From contig NZ_SOHA01000001.1 of NCBI RefSeq assembly GCF_004403065.1, positions 1 through 64,000 on the forward strand: a stretch of DNA of 64,000 nt, given 5' to 3'. A model generated the notes under the pieces. It ran no database searches. It had not been told where the DNA came from and saw only the letters and a list, made by a program, of their open reading frames with translations. Below, piece by piece: positions 53,804 to 62,285 of the stretch. Made by a program: the position numbers and the translations under genes. The stretch's first letter is position 1. Each line of letters begins with the position of its first letter. The stretch is from Cryobacterium cryoconiti. GTDB taxonomy: Bacteria; Actinomycetota; Actinomycetes; Actinomycetales; Microbacteriaceae.

Positions 53804-54124
53804 ATGGTCGAAATTTCAGTCCGCGACGAAATCGCGGCCTTCGTCGCCGAGCGTGATTGGGCGCAGTTCCACAGCCCCGAGAACCTGGCGAAGAGCATCG
53901 CCATCGAAGCCGGCGAACTACTCGAGTGCTATCAGTGGAACGCCGATGCCGACACCGATCGCGTGCGCGATGAACTGGCCGACGTGCTGACCTACTGCCT
54001 GCTTCTGGCGGACCGCCTCGGGGTGGACGCCGACCAGATCGTTCTCGACAAGCTGGTCAAAACCCGCCAGAAGTATCCGGTCGACAAAGCCCGGGGGCGC
54101 AGCGTCAAATATGACGCACTTTGA
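53804..54124 (+). CDS. MazG-like nucleotide pyrophosphohydrolase
   Basis: Encodes 106 aa. All-alpha NTP pyrophosphohydrolase: SPENLAKSIAIEAGELLECY gives the first acidic pair (EAGELLE) and RVRDELADVLTYCLLLADRL the second (DELADV), the metal-binding pattern of MazG/RS21-C6. It hydrolyses nucleoside triphosphates to monophosphates. It overlaps the next gene by 14 bp, so both proteins are made together. With a helicase-nuclease partner this suggests a role in phage defence or nucleotide stress. Confidence 0.87.
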   Translation: MVEISVRDEIAAFVAERDWAQFHSPENLAKSIAIEAGELLECYQWNADADTDRVRDELADVLTYCLLLADRLGVDADQIVLDKLVKTRQKYPVDKARGRSVKYDAL

Positions 54125-55892
54125 GATCGAGCGGCTCGACTTCACTAAAGAAGCGGTGCGGGCCTGGGCGCCGCGCGACCACCGCAATACCAATTGGCCG
54201 GTCGTCTACGTTTTGGACGATGCTGAGGCCGGCGGTAAAGCCGCGGTCAGGGGCAGCCTCAACGATGTCTACGTGGGGGAGTCGCGCAACGCGGCCGGGC
54301 GCATGCGGCAGCACTTCGAGTCGGCCGGCAAGAAGCACCTGAGCACGGTGCGGGTCATCGTCGACGCCACTTTCAACAAATCGGTGTGCCTGGATCTCGA
54401 GTCCTACCTGATTCGGATGCTCGCCGGCGACGGTTTCTACCGCGTGCTGAACCGCAACGACGGAATAACTGAGGCGGACTACTACGATCGCGGTCGGTAC
54501 CGTGAGACCTTCCGCGAGGTGTTCGACGAGCTCCGGCGTGACGGGGTCTTCACCCGGAGCATTCCCGAGATCGAGAACAGCGATCTCTTCAAGCTGTCCC
54601 CGTTCAAGGCGCTCTCGACCGATCAGGCCGTCGCCGTCGATGGCATCCTCGAGGGGCTCTTCGAAGATCTGAGGGCAGGCACCGACAGCACGATCGTCGT
54701 GCAGGGTGACCCGGGCACCGGCAAGACCGTGGTCGCGATTTACCTGCTCAAGCTGCTCGTCGACATTGCGACCTCGGCTCCTGACGATGATGTAGACAGT
54801 GATTCCCTGTTCTCCGAGTTCTTCGTGCCGGGTTACCGGGAGCTTCTCACGGACATCCGGATCGGCCTGGTCGTGCCACAGCAGTCCCTGCGTGAGTCCA
54901 TCAAGAAGGTGTTCCGCAAGACGCCCGGACTGCGCCCGGACATGGTAATGACCGCATTTGACGTTGGTTTCGCAGAGGATGACTTCGACCTGCTCATCGT
55001 CGACGAATCGCACCGGCTGAACCAACGAGCCAATCAGCCCTCGGGTGTTCAGAACAAGAACTTCAGCGAGATCACCCAGAAGCTCTTCGGGAGCGACGAC
55101 AAGACGAAGACCCAGCTCGACTGGATCACCGCGAAGAGCAAGCATCAGATCTTCCTGCTGGACGCGGCGCAGAGCGTTCGCCCGGCCGATGTGCCACCCG
55201 AGTTGTTGACCGGTCTCGTGCAGCAGGCGAAACTCTCGAGGCGTCACCATCCGTTGATGTCGCAGATGCGTGTGCAGGCCGGGGCGGACTACGTCGGCTA
55301 CGTCAGGCGCATCCTCGACACGACCACCGGGACCGGCACCTCGCCGGCAGTAACTGCCGAGCTGTTCGACGGCTACGATTTTCGCCTGTTCGACAGCATC
55401 GCTGGGATGCAGGCGGAGATCCGTCGGAAGGATACCGAGGTCGGCCTCTCGCGCCTGCTCGCCGGGTATGCGTGGGCCTGGAAGACAAAGACCGACAAGA
55501 CCGCCTACGACATTGAGATCGGCGGTTGTCAGCTGCGCTGGAACAGCACACAGACCGACTGGATCGCGTCGCCCAAGTCGGTGGACGAGGTCGGATCGAT
55601 CCACACCGTGCAGGGATACGACCTCAACTACGCGGGTGTGATCATCGGCCCGGACCTTCGCTTCGATCCCGTGGCGGGCAAGCTGATCATCGATCGCGGG
55701 TCGTACTTCGACAAGAAGGGCAAGGAGAACAATCCGGTCCTCGGCAAGACGTACACCGACGACGACCTCCTGCGGTTCATCACCAACATCTACGCGGTAC
55801 TGCTCACCCGCGGAATCCGGGGGACCTACGTGTATGTCTGCGATCCCGCGCTTCGCGAGTACCTGCGTGGATTCATCCCGATCGCTGTGTAG
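54111..55892 (+). CDS. GIY-YIG nuclease fused to a Schlafen-group-3 (DUF2075) helicase
   Basis: Encodes 593 aa. Residues ~28-115 are a GIY-YIG nuclease: VVYVLDD and DVYVGESRNAAGRMRQHF give the two Tyr and the Arg, LESYLI the Glu, LNRND the last Asn. From ~160 on is a DUF2075/PF09848 ATPase: Walker A GDPGTGKT at 199-206, GLVVPQQSLRESIKKVF, Walker B FDLLIVDESHRL near 292-303, HTVQGYDLNYAGVIIGPD (motif VI region) near the end. The fusion resembles helicase-nucleases of anti-phage systems. Overlap with a MazG-like gene strengthens this. Confidence 0.9.
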   Translation: MTHFEIERLDFTKEAVRAWAPRDHRNTNWPVVYVLDDAEAGGKAAVRGSLNDVYVGESRNAAGRMRQHFESAGKKHLSTVRVIVDATFNKSVCLDLESYLIRMLAGDGFYRVLNRNDGITEADYYDRGRYRETFREVFDELRRDGVFTRSIPEIENSDLFKLSPFKALSTDQAVAVDGILEGLFEDLRAGTDSTIVVQGDPGTGKTVVAIYLLKLLVDIATSAPDDDVDSDSLFSEFFVPGYRELLTDIRIGLVVPQQSLRESIKKVFRKTPGLRPDMVMTAFDVGFAEDDFDLLIVDESHRLNQRANQPSGVQNKNFSEITQKLFGSDDKTKTQLDWITAKSKHQIFLLDAAQSVRPADVPPELLTGLVQQAKLSRRHHPLMSQMRVQAGADYVGYVRRILDTTTGTGTSPAVTAELFDGYDFRLFDSIAGMQAEIRRKDTEVGLSRLLAGYAWAWKTKTDKTAYDIEIGGCQLRWNSTQTDWIASPKSVDEVGSIHTVQGYDLNYAGVIIGPDLRFDPVAGKLIIDRGSYFDKKGKENNPVLGKTYTDDDLLRFITNIYAVLLTRGIRGTYVYVCDPALREYLRGFIPIAV

Positions 55893-55986
55893 TCGACCTG
55901 ACCCGGGTGCCTGACCGCAACGGCCCGACCACCCCCAGGCAGTAGTCTGTGACGAGCGCAGCACACCCGGGGGGAAGAGCCGCATC

Positions 55987-56778
55987 GTGAGTATGACGAA
56001 TGTTTCAGTGTCGAGCGCTGCTCGTCAACGCATCCGTTCGTTCTCGGTCTGGGTGTGGGTTTTCGGCACCATGGTGCTTTTCGTCTTCGCGCTGAACACG
56101 TTCGGCGGAGGCGGCGAGAACGAGTTGGCGAACGGCGATGCGTTCAGCCCGTGGGAAGTTGCGGACCCACCTGTCTTCGAATCAAACGGAGTCACGTATT
56201 CGGGTGAGGCCAGCGGCCTGATCAAGATTCCCCTCGAGGATCACGATCAGGCCCCGTATCTGGTGAGCCTGGTCACCGGCGGCTACGTGAGCCTGTACGT
56301 GACCGAAACCTACGATATCGGTCAGGATGCCGACAACCGTGCCTACCCGACCAATGTGGGCGCGGTCGTGGGCCCCGAGGAGTTGCTGTTCGTCCCGCCC
56401 GACGCCGATCTCGAGCTCTGGGTGGAGACCGACGTCCCCTGGGAAATCACGCTGAAGCAGCCCCGGGTCACCGAGATCGCCGGCGGCTTCGCCAGCGGGG
56501 CGGGCAACGACATCCTCGTCTACCGGGGCGACGCGGCCAGCGCCCGCTTCGTGCACAAGGGAACGGGTGTGTTCTACGTCACCTTCACGACCCTCGGCAG
56601 GCCGGTCGGCGGGTCGATCATCAGTAACGGCGAGGTCGACGTGCGCCAGTCCTGGCCACCGAGCGACGCTGTCTACTTCTCCATCGAGTCCGACGGTTCC
56701 CCGAACGCCTGGTCCGTCGATATCGACGAACTGGCGACGGATGCCCCGACGCCCGACCCCCAGAAAGGAACGCAATGA
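55987..56778 (+). CDS. Membrane-anchored beta-rich protein, first gene of the Ycf46 operon
   Basis: Encodes 263 aa from GTG 55987 with GGAAG upstream. One membrane helix at residues ~20-40 (VWVWVFGTMVLFVFALNTF); the rest is outside, with a Val/Tyr/Asp-rich beta pattern and no Cys. I do not recognise a family. The stop overlaps the AAA ATPase start (ATGA), so it is part of the same translation unit and probably the surface component of the complex. Confidence 0.75.
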   Translation: MSMTNVSVSSAARQRIRSFSVWVWVFGTMVLFVFALNTFGGGGENELANGDAFSPWEVADPPVFESNGVTYSGEASGLIKIPLEDHDQAPYLVSLVTGGYVSLYVTETYDIGQDADNRAYPTNVGAVVGPEELLFVPPDADLELWVETDVPWEITLKQPRVTEIAGGFASGAGNDILVYRGDAASARFVHKGTGVFYVTFTTLGRPVGGSIISNGEVDVRQSWPPSDAVYFSIESDGSPNAWSVDIDELATDAPTPDPQKGTQ

Positions 56779-58400
56779 GTTTCGCCCAGACGCTCGACCA
56801 GGCCTTCAAAGCCCGCCTGCCGCTGCTGTACATCGAGACCAGCGAGGAGGTGCGCGCGCTCGAAGGAATCACTCGCGCCGCCCAGGCGCTGCGGCGCCCG
56901 CGCGAGGTCTGGACCTGGACCAGCGCCACCGGGCTGATCGGCCCCGACGGCAAGGGCGTCATCAACACGGCCACCCCCACCCGGGCGCTCGACCATGTCG
57001 TCGGCATCCCGGAGAACGCGGTCTTCGTCTTCTGCGACCTGCACGCCTACTTCGGCTCAGAGCAGCGCCCCGGCGACCCGGTCATCATCCGCAAGGTGCG
57101 CGAGACGGTGCTCGAGCTTCGGCACGCGGATGCCGCGCGTGCGCTGATCGTGACGGCCCCGGTGCGCGCCATCCCGCCGGAGCTGGACAAGCTCGCCCAC
57201 CTGCTCGAATTCCCGCTGCCCAACACGACCGAGCTGCGTTCCATGCTCGACGCGATGATCGAGAACAACTCGTCGGGCAGCGGCCGCATCAGCGTGAAGG
57301 CCGACGAGAAGACCCTCGAGGCCCTCGTGCAGGCGGCGCGGGGCCTCACCATGTCGGAGGCCGAGAACGCCTTCGCCCGGGCCATGGTCGACGATGGCCA
57401 ACTCGCCGCGGGCGACATCACGGTCGTGCTCGACGAAAAGCGCCAGATCGTGAGCAAGTCGGGTCTGCTCGACTTCGTCACCAAGGCGCTCGACCTCGAC
57501 TCCGTCGGCGGCCTGAACAACCTCAAGCGCTGGCTGTCCCGGCGCGACGGCTCCTGGCTGGGCGAAGCCGAGGAGTTCGGCCTGCCGGCCCCCAAGGGCG
57601 TGCTCATTACCGGCGTGCCCGGCTGTGGCAAGTCGCTCACCGCAAAAGCGATGGCCGCCTCCTGGGGGCTGCCGCTACTGCGGCTCGACATCGGCCGGAT
57701 CTTCTCCGGGCTCGTCGGCTCCTCGGAGCAGAACCTCCGCAACGCCCTCGCCACCGCCGAAGCCGTCGCCCCGTGCATCCTCTGGGTCGATGAGATCGAG
57801 AAGGGCTTCTCCAACACCACGGGCACCGGCGACTCCGGCACCACCGCCCGGGTCTTCGGCTACTTCCTCACCTGGATGCAGGAGAAGCAGCATCCGGTGT
57901 TCGTCGTCGCCACGGCCAACAACATCGACTCGCTGCCGCCGGAGTTCATGCGCAAGGGCCGTTTCGACGAGATTTTCTTCGTCGACCTGCCCACCGCTGT
58001 GGAGCGGCGCGCGATCTGGACCATCCAGCTCTCCTCCAACGCCACCGGCGGCAACGGTCTCGCGGCCTTCGGCGCCGCCGACGTCGAGAAGCTCGTCGCC
58101 GACAGCGAGAACTATTCGGGCGCGGAGATCGAGCAGGCCGTGATCGTGGCCCTCTACGAGGCCTTCGCCGAGCGCCGCCCGGCGACCCTGCGTGACCTCA
58201 CCGAGGCGATCACCAACATGATCCCCCTCGCCGTGACCCAAGCGGAGGAGGTGCAGACCATCCGGGCCTGGGCCGAGGTGCGCGCCGTGCGGGCCACGGG
58301 CAGTGAAGACATCGACCCCGAAGAAGACGCCCTGGTCGGCGCCGTCGACACCGGTGCGGGGCTCTCCAGCCGTCGCGGTGGACGCACCGTGGATTTCTAA
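56775..58400 (+). CDS. AAA ATPase, Ycf46 family
   Basis: Encodes 541 aa. N-terminal ~230 residues are a degenerate AAA-like domain typical of Ycf46 ([38 protein letters not shown]). The active AAA module has Walker A GVPGCGKS at 280-287, Walker [10 protein letters not shown] at 335-343, sensor ATANN at 379-383 and the arginine-finger region [11 protein letters not shown] at 392-402. Ycf46 is known from chloroplast genomes and cyanobacteria, where it affects CO2 uptake; its biochemistry is unknown. A hexameric unfoldase-like machine acting on the neighbouring proteins is inferred. Confidence 0.93.
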   Translation: MSFAQTLDQAFKARLPLLYIETSEEVRALEGITRAAQALRRPREVWTWTSATGLIGPDGKGVINTATPTRALDHVVGIPENAVFVFCDLHAYFGSEQRPGDPVIIRKVRETVLELRHADAARALIVTAPVRAIPPELDKLAHLLEFPLPNTTELRSMLDAMIENNSSGSGRISVKADEKTLEALVQAARGLTMSEAENAFARAMVDDGQLAAGDITVVLDEKRQIVSKSGLLDFVTKALDLDSVGGLNNLKRWLSRRDGSWLGEAEEFGLPAPKGVLITGVPGCGKSLTAKAMAASWGLPLLRLDIGRIFSGLVGSSEQNLRNALATAEAVAPCILWVDEIEKGFSNTTGTGDSGTTARVFGYFLTWMQEKQHPVFVVATANNIDSLPPEFMRKGRFDEIFFVDLPTAVERRAIWTIQLSSNATGGNGLAAFGAADVEKLVADSENYSGAEIEQAVIVALYEAFAERRPATLRDLTEAITNMIPLAVTQAEEVQTIRAWAEVRAVRATGSEDIDPEEDALVGAVDTGAGLSSRRGGRTVDF

Positions 58401-58409
58401 GGACATCCC

Positions 58410-58622
58410 ATGACAGACAAGCAGCTCATCGTGCAGGTACGCCCCGACGGCAGCGTGCACGCCGAAACCCTCGGCATGCACGGCAACGAGTGCCTTGACT
58501 ACATCGCCGTGCTCGAGAACATGCTCGACGCCGAGACCACCGCGTCGTCGTTCACGGATGCCTATGCCCAGGTCGAGGCGCAGCAGGAGTCGACGGCAGA
58601 GAACTGGGACGGCACGCCGTGA
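58410..58622 (+). CDS. DUF2997 family small protein
   Basis: Encodes 70 aa with AAGGACATCCC before ATG 58410. LIVQVRPDGSVHAETLGMHG then NECLDYIAVLENMLDAETT matches the DUF2997 family, whose conserved Gly-x-x-Cys-x-Asp block is GNECLD here. Such proteins are found next to ycf46 and DUF1257 genes in cyanobacteria. Function unknown; the single conserved Cys could bind a metal or cofactor made by the radical SAM partner. Confidence 0.87.
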   Translation: MTDKQLIVQVRPDGSVHAETLGMHGNECLDYIAVLENMLDAETTASSFTDAYAQVEAQQESTAENWDGTP

Positions 58623-59368
58623 CCCTGCTCGAGACACCGCGGATGCGCGGAGCGAGCCCCGCGCTCGGCACCGTTGAACCCACCGAACGACCCGGTGGTG
58701 AGCTGCGCTGGTCACGGTTCCTGCCCGCGACGACGGCCGAAGGCCCCGGCCTGCGCGCGGCCCTCTGGGTGCAGGGCTGCAGCGTTCGCTGCCCCGGCTG
58801 CTTCAACCCGCAGCTGTGGGCCGAGACCGGCGGCCGGCTCGAGAACACGGCCGATCTGGCCGCGAGCTGGGTGACGGATGCGCTCGGCGCGCACGCCCAG
58901 GGAATCACCCTTCTCGGCGGTGAACCGTTCGATCAGGCCGAGGGCCTGGCGACGGTCGCCGAGGCCTTCCGAGCCGCCGGACTCAGCGTGATGACCTTCT
59001 CCGGCTACCCCCTCGAGCGGCTCACCGAGTGGTCGGCGGCACGGGTCGACGTGGCCCGGCTGCTCGCCGCCACCGACCTGCTCATCGACGGGCCCTACCT
59101 CCGCGACCAGCCCGATGCCGTGCGCCCCTGGCTCGGCTCGACCAACCAGGGCATCCGTGCGCTCACCCCCGTCTACGCCGACGAGGTCGCCCGCATCGAA
59201 CAAAACGGCGGGCTCGACCGGCTCGAGATCCGCATCCGCCCCGACGGGCAGATCGACGTGAATGGCTGGGCCGACGACGCCGCCCTCGAGCAGCTTCTGC
59301 ACGACCTTGGCCCACGCCAGGACCGTCCCCAATCGCACCGGCCCGGAATGAAAGCGAGACTCGCATGA
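58619..59368 (+). CDS. 4Fe-4S single-cluster radical SAM protein, activase-like
   Basis: Encodes 249 aa from GTG 58619, overlapping DUF2997 by four bases. The cluster motif is GCSVRCPGC with Cys54, Cys58 and Cys61 (CxxxCxxC), then LLGGEPFDQAEGL (GGEP for SAM). The size and FNPQLW after the motif match NrdG/PflA-type activating enzymes, which make a glycyl radical or modify a partner protein. No ribonucleotide reductase or formate lyase gene is near, so the target is probably a protein of this operon. The 35-residue N-terminal extension is unusual. Confidence 0.88.
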   Translation: MTLLETPRMRGASPALGTVEPTERPGGELRWSRFLPATTAEGPGLRAALWVQGCSVRCPGCFNPQLWAETGGRLENTADLAASWVTDALGAHAQGITLLGGEPFDQAEGLATVAEAFRAAGLSVMTFSGYPLERLTEWSAARVDVARLLAATDLLIDGPYLRDQPDAVRPWLGSTNQGIRALTPVYADEVARIEQNGGLDRLEIRIRPDGQIDVNGWADDAALEQLLHDLGPRQDRPQSHRPGMKARLA

Positions 59369-59859
59369 GTGTCACCCTGATCCTGCTTCCCATCGCCCTG
59401 GCCGCTGCCGCCGCGGCCGGAGGAGTCGGTGTTCTCGGCGCCGCGGTCACGGCGAAGGGCGGGAACGACTCCGGCCCGGCCGCAGAGATCCGGGTGCGCA
59501 CCCGGATGAAGGACAGCACGCTGCTCGCCGAGGCCCTGACGAACCTCGGCGCCTCTGCGATCGACGTGTCGCGCACCCGGGTCACCGCTGAAATCGACGG
59601 TGTTTCGCTGACCATGACCCTCACCGACGACGGCGTGTGGGAGGCCCATGTCGAAGGCCGGGACGGGCACGAAGTCACCCTCGCCAGCGCGACCGAATTG
59701 CTGCAGCGACTCGACGGCGAGTATGCCGCGATGGTGCAGCGGGCCGTCGCGGAGAAGATCCGCGCACGCGCGGAGAGCTCGGGCTTCGACCTCGTCTCGG
59801 AGACCAGGGAAGCGGATGACACCGTGACCATGGTGCTCAACGTTCGCGCCCAGGCGTGA
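59365..59859 (+). CDS. Membrane-anchored Ycf35/DUF1257-like protein
   Basis: Encodes 164 aa from ATG 59365, overlapping the radical SAM stop (ATGA). The N terminus has a hydrophobic LILLPIALAAAAAAGGVGVL helix, not usual for this family; the rest (IRVRTRMKDSTLLAEALTNL, then VTAEIDGVSLTMTLTDDGVW) resembles DUF1257/Ycf35, known from cyanobacteria and plastids. The family is a small beta-alpha protein with no known activity. Its gene order after ycf46 and DUF2997 supports the match. Confidence 0.72.
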   Translation: MSVTLILLPIALAAAAAAGGVGVLGAAVTAKGGNDSGPAAEIRVRTRMKDSTLLAEALTNLGASAIDVSRTRVTAEIDGVSLTMTLTDDGVWEAHVEGRDGHEVTLASATELLQRLDGEYAAMVQRAVAEKIRARAESSGFDLVSETREADDTVTMVLNVRAQA

Positions 59860-59877
59860 TGAACCGATGACCAACCG

Positions 59878-60657
59878 ATGACGAACAGGGCGAACACGGC
59901 GTCCGCGACGGGACCCTCGATCGGCTGGCGCCTGGGCGCGAGCTCCTGGTTGCTGCTCCTTTTCGTCGGTAGCGGCGCCCTGGCTGCGCTGGCGTTCGGG
60001 CTCCTCGCCGGTGTCGCCCGGCGTCGGTCCTGGACGATCTTCGCCGGGGTGTACGCGGTGGCCGCCATCATCGCGCGGATCCCAGAGGGGAATCTGGGGC
60101 AGATCACCCAGGGCAGTCTGTTCCTGGTGGTGATGCTGCACGGCCTGATCATCAATCAGAGTTGGCTTCTGCTGCTCTGGGGCCGCAAGGAGAACGGCCT
60201 CACGTTCATCGGCACTCCACGCCGCGCCCCACGCCGCAGGAAGTCCCGTGCCCGGACTGCCGCCACGCCCCGCCGGCGCGCGGCGGCGGTCACGAAAGAA
60301 GCAGTCCCGAAGGAAGCCGAGAAGCTGCTCAGCGGCGGCGGCACGTCGAGGTCTGATTACGTCGCCGATACGCCGGCATCGACGCGTTCGGCGCCGGTCG
60401 CCACGGTCGCCGCCGCCGAACTGGTCGACGTGAACACGGCGAACCAGCGTACGCTCGCGAAGCTCCCCGGCATGGACCGCTTGCTGGCGAAGGCGGCGGT
60501 CACCGAGCGCAGCAAGCGCGGCGGCTTCGCCTCCCTCGACGCCTTCGCCGCGTCGGCCGGGCTGCAGCCGCACGAAATGGTGCGCCTGGGCAGTGAGGCC
60601 TTCTGTTCGACCCGCCCGCGGGCCCCCCGCAGCTTCGGCCGCCGCGTCGACTACTGA
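59878..60657 (+). CDS. Membrane protein with C-terminal helix-hairpin-helix domain
   Basis: Encodes 259 aa from ATG 59878. Three hydrophobic segments in the first ~110 residues (SWLLLLFVGSGALAALAFGL, WTIFAGVYAVAAIIARI, LFLVVMLHGLIINQSWLLLL). A basic linker ([20 protein letters not shown]) leads to a ComEA-type helix-hairpin-helix: VDVNTANQRTLAKLPGMDRL then AKAAVTERSKRGGFASLDAF. HhH domains bind DNA backbone. Last gene of the operon; could tether the system to DNA or to another protein at the membrane. Confidence 0.8.
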   Translation: MTNRANTASATGPSIGWRLGASSWLLLLFVGSGALAALAFGLLAGVARRRSWTIFAGVYAVAAIIARIPEGNLGQITQGSLFLVVMLHGLIINQSWLLLLWGRKENGLTFIGTPRRAPRRRKSRARTAATPRRRAAAVTKEAVPKEAEKLLSGGGTSRSDYVADTPASTRSAPVATVAAAELVDVNTANQRTLAKLPGMDRLLAKAAVTERSKRGGFASLDAFAASAGLQPHEMVRLGSEAFCSTRPRAPRSFGRRVDY

Positions 60658-60684
60658 GCCGGCAGCTGCCTGCAACCCGCGGGC

Positions 60685-62076
60685 TTAGAACGGTGGGGGT
60701 TCGTCCGGCTCCGGCGGCCCCATCGTGGCGTCAGTCGGCCGCACCGGAGCCGGCCCGGAGTCACCCGTCGACCTGGGCCGCTTGTCAGGCGGGCGGATGA
60801 TCGTGGCCGGCTCGCTCAAGAAGGTGCGCCCCGTCGGGGAAGTCCACTCCAGTGTGCCGTCGGCACGATGCACGTAGCTCCACCGGGTCTCCGACTTCAG
60901 CGCGTGGTCGGCCGGGCACAAATGCGCGAGATTATCGTGCGCCGTCAGACCTTCGAACTGCCAATCGAGAGTGTGGTCCAGGTCGGAATGCGCCGCGGCC
61001 CGGCGGCAGCCCGGCCACCGGCAGGTTTCGTCCCGCACTCGCAGGTACCGTCTCAGGTGTTTCGGCACCTTGTACCGGGTGCGGCCGACGGACAGCACGA
61101 CCCCGGTTTCCGGGTGGGTCAGGATTCGGATGAAACTCGGCGCCCGGGCCGCGATCTCCCGGGCGGTGTCGGGGTCGATGGGTCCGTATCCCTCCAAATG
61201 GCCGGGTTCCTCCGAGTGGCCGAGGAGGGTCAGCACCGGGACGGTGACATGAACGGTGCCGCGGACACCTTTGCCGACACCTTTCGCGGTGACCCCGTCG
61301 AGGATCAGGTCGGCGAAGGTGTCCGCGCGTAGCTGGGTGAGGGTGCGGGGCTCGTCGGGGGCCAGCAAGCTGATCCCCATCACGGTGATGCGGTCGTACG
61401 CTGCTTTCACTTTTTCCGCCGAGTCGACCCAGGACAGTGACGCCATCCCGTCGGCCTCGGGTTCGAAGACCACCCGCCGGTCAGCGACGGATTTCTGGTG
61501 CCGGGCGGTGATCGTTTCGGGGTGCAGCCGTTCCCGCAGCACGCGCGCCTTGTACTTCAGGTTCGCCACGGTCAGATGGGGTGCGGATCGCAGGAGGGCC
61601 TGTTCGAACCCGGGTAGTGCCTCCGCGGGCAGCGACCAGGCCTGGTGCATGATCGCCTGCGCGTGCCGGTACGTGATCGACCCATCGAGCAGGGCGGCCC
61701 TCGTCGCCGGCAGTTCGTGCAAGAGGGTGCGGCTTTCGGCGATCAGGGTCTCCGCCGACCGCACCGGCAGCCGCAGGGTGCAGGCCAGCTCGGTCACGAA
61801 CTCTCGCTCGGCGATCATTGCGGCGTCCCACCGGGCGAGGGGCACCTTCGCGGCCAGCGCGACCTTCGTCGGAACCATGGCTGCTTGCCGAGCCGCCGTC
61901 TCGGCGAACCGGCGGGCCTCATCGACCTGTTCGACGAGGCGTGCGTGCACCCGCGCGGCCTCGGCCTGCGTCTCCCGGATCGCGTCGAAGTGACGACCGA
62001 GGGTCTCCATCTGCTCCACAGCTGAGGGCTTCATGAGACACACGTTACGGGCACCCACTGACATTCGACGTCGCAT
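60685..62076 (-). CDS. DUF222 and HNH endonuclease domain protein (13E12 type)
   Basis: Encodes 463 aa; I chose ATG 62074-62076 because AGGAGGG lies eight bases upstream, though a start at 62032-62034 would also be possible. The DUF222 region occupies residues ~30-330 (ARWDAAMIAEREFVTELACT, LRADTFADLILDGVTAKGVG). The HNH motif is RDETCRWPGCRRAAAHSDLD then HTLDWQFEGLTAHDNLAHLC, near residues 370-410, and ends YVHRADGTLEWTSPTGR. Members of this family are repeated in mycobacteria (REP13E12) and often linked to prophage-like or mobile DNA. A nuclease role is inferred. Confidence 0.88.
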   Translation of the reverse strand: MRRRMSVGARNVCLMKPSAVEQMETLGRHFDAIRETQAEAARVHARLVEQVDEARRFAETAARQAAMVPTKVALAAKVPLARWDAAMIAEREFVTELACTLRLPVRSAETLIAESRTLLHELPATRAALLDGSITYRHAQAIMHQAWSLPAEALPGFEQALLRSAPHLTVANLKYKARVLRERLHPETITARHQKSVADRRVVFEPEADGMASLSWVDSAEKVKAAYDRITVMGISLLAPDEPRTLTQLRADTFADLILDGVTAKGVGKGVRGTVHVTVPVLTLLGHSEEPGHLEGYGPIDPDTAREIAARAPSFIRILTHPETGVVLSVGRTRYKVPKHLRRYLRVRDETCRWPGCRRAAAHSDLDHTLDWQFEGLTAHDNLAHLCPADHALKSETRWSYVHRADGTLEWTSPTGRTFLSEPATIIRPPDKRPRSTGDSGPAPVRPTDATMGPPEPDEPPPF

Positions 62077-62285
62077 CCGGGCACCCTCCTGCACCCTGTG
62101 GATAACCTGATCAAACCTGGTTTGTGGAGGAGGAGATGACGGCGGAGGGCATGCTGAATTTCGGTCAGGAGGCCGCCCCGGCGGGCGTTCGTCACGAAGG
62201 GACGGTGGCGGGTGAGAGACTGGCCAGACACAGTCAGCCCGGCGGGCGCACCCCGCACCAGCTGTTCCTACCAAGGAGTTCAACG

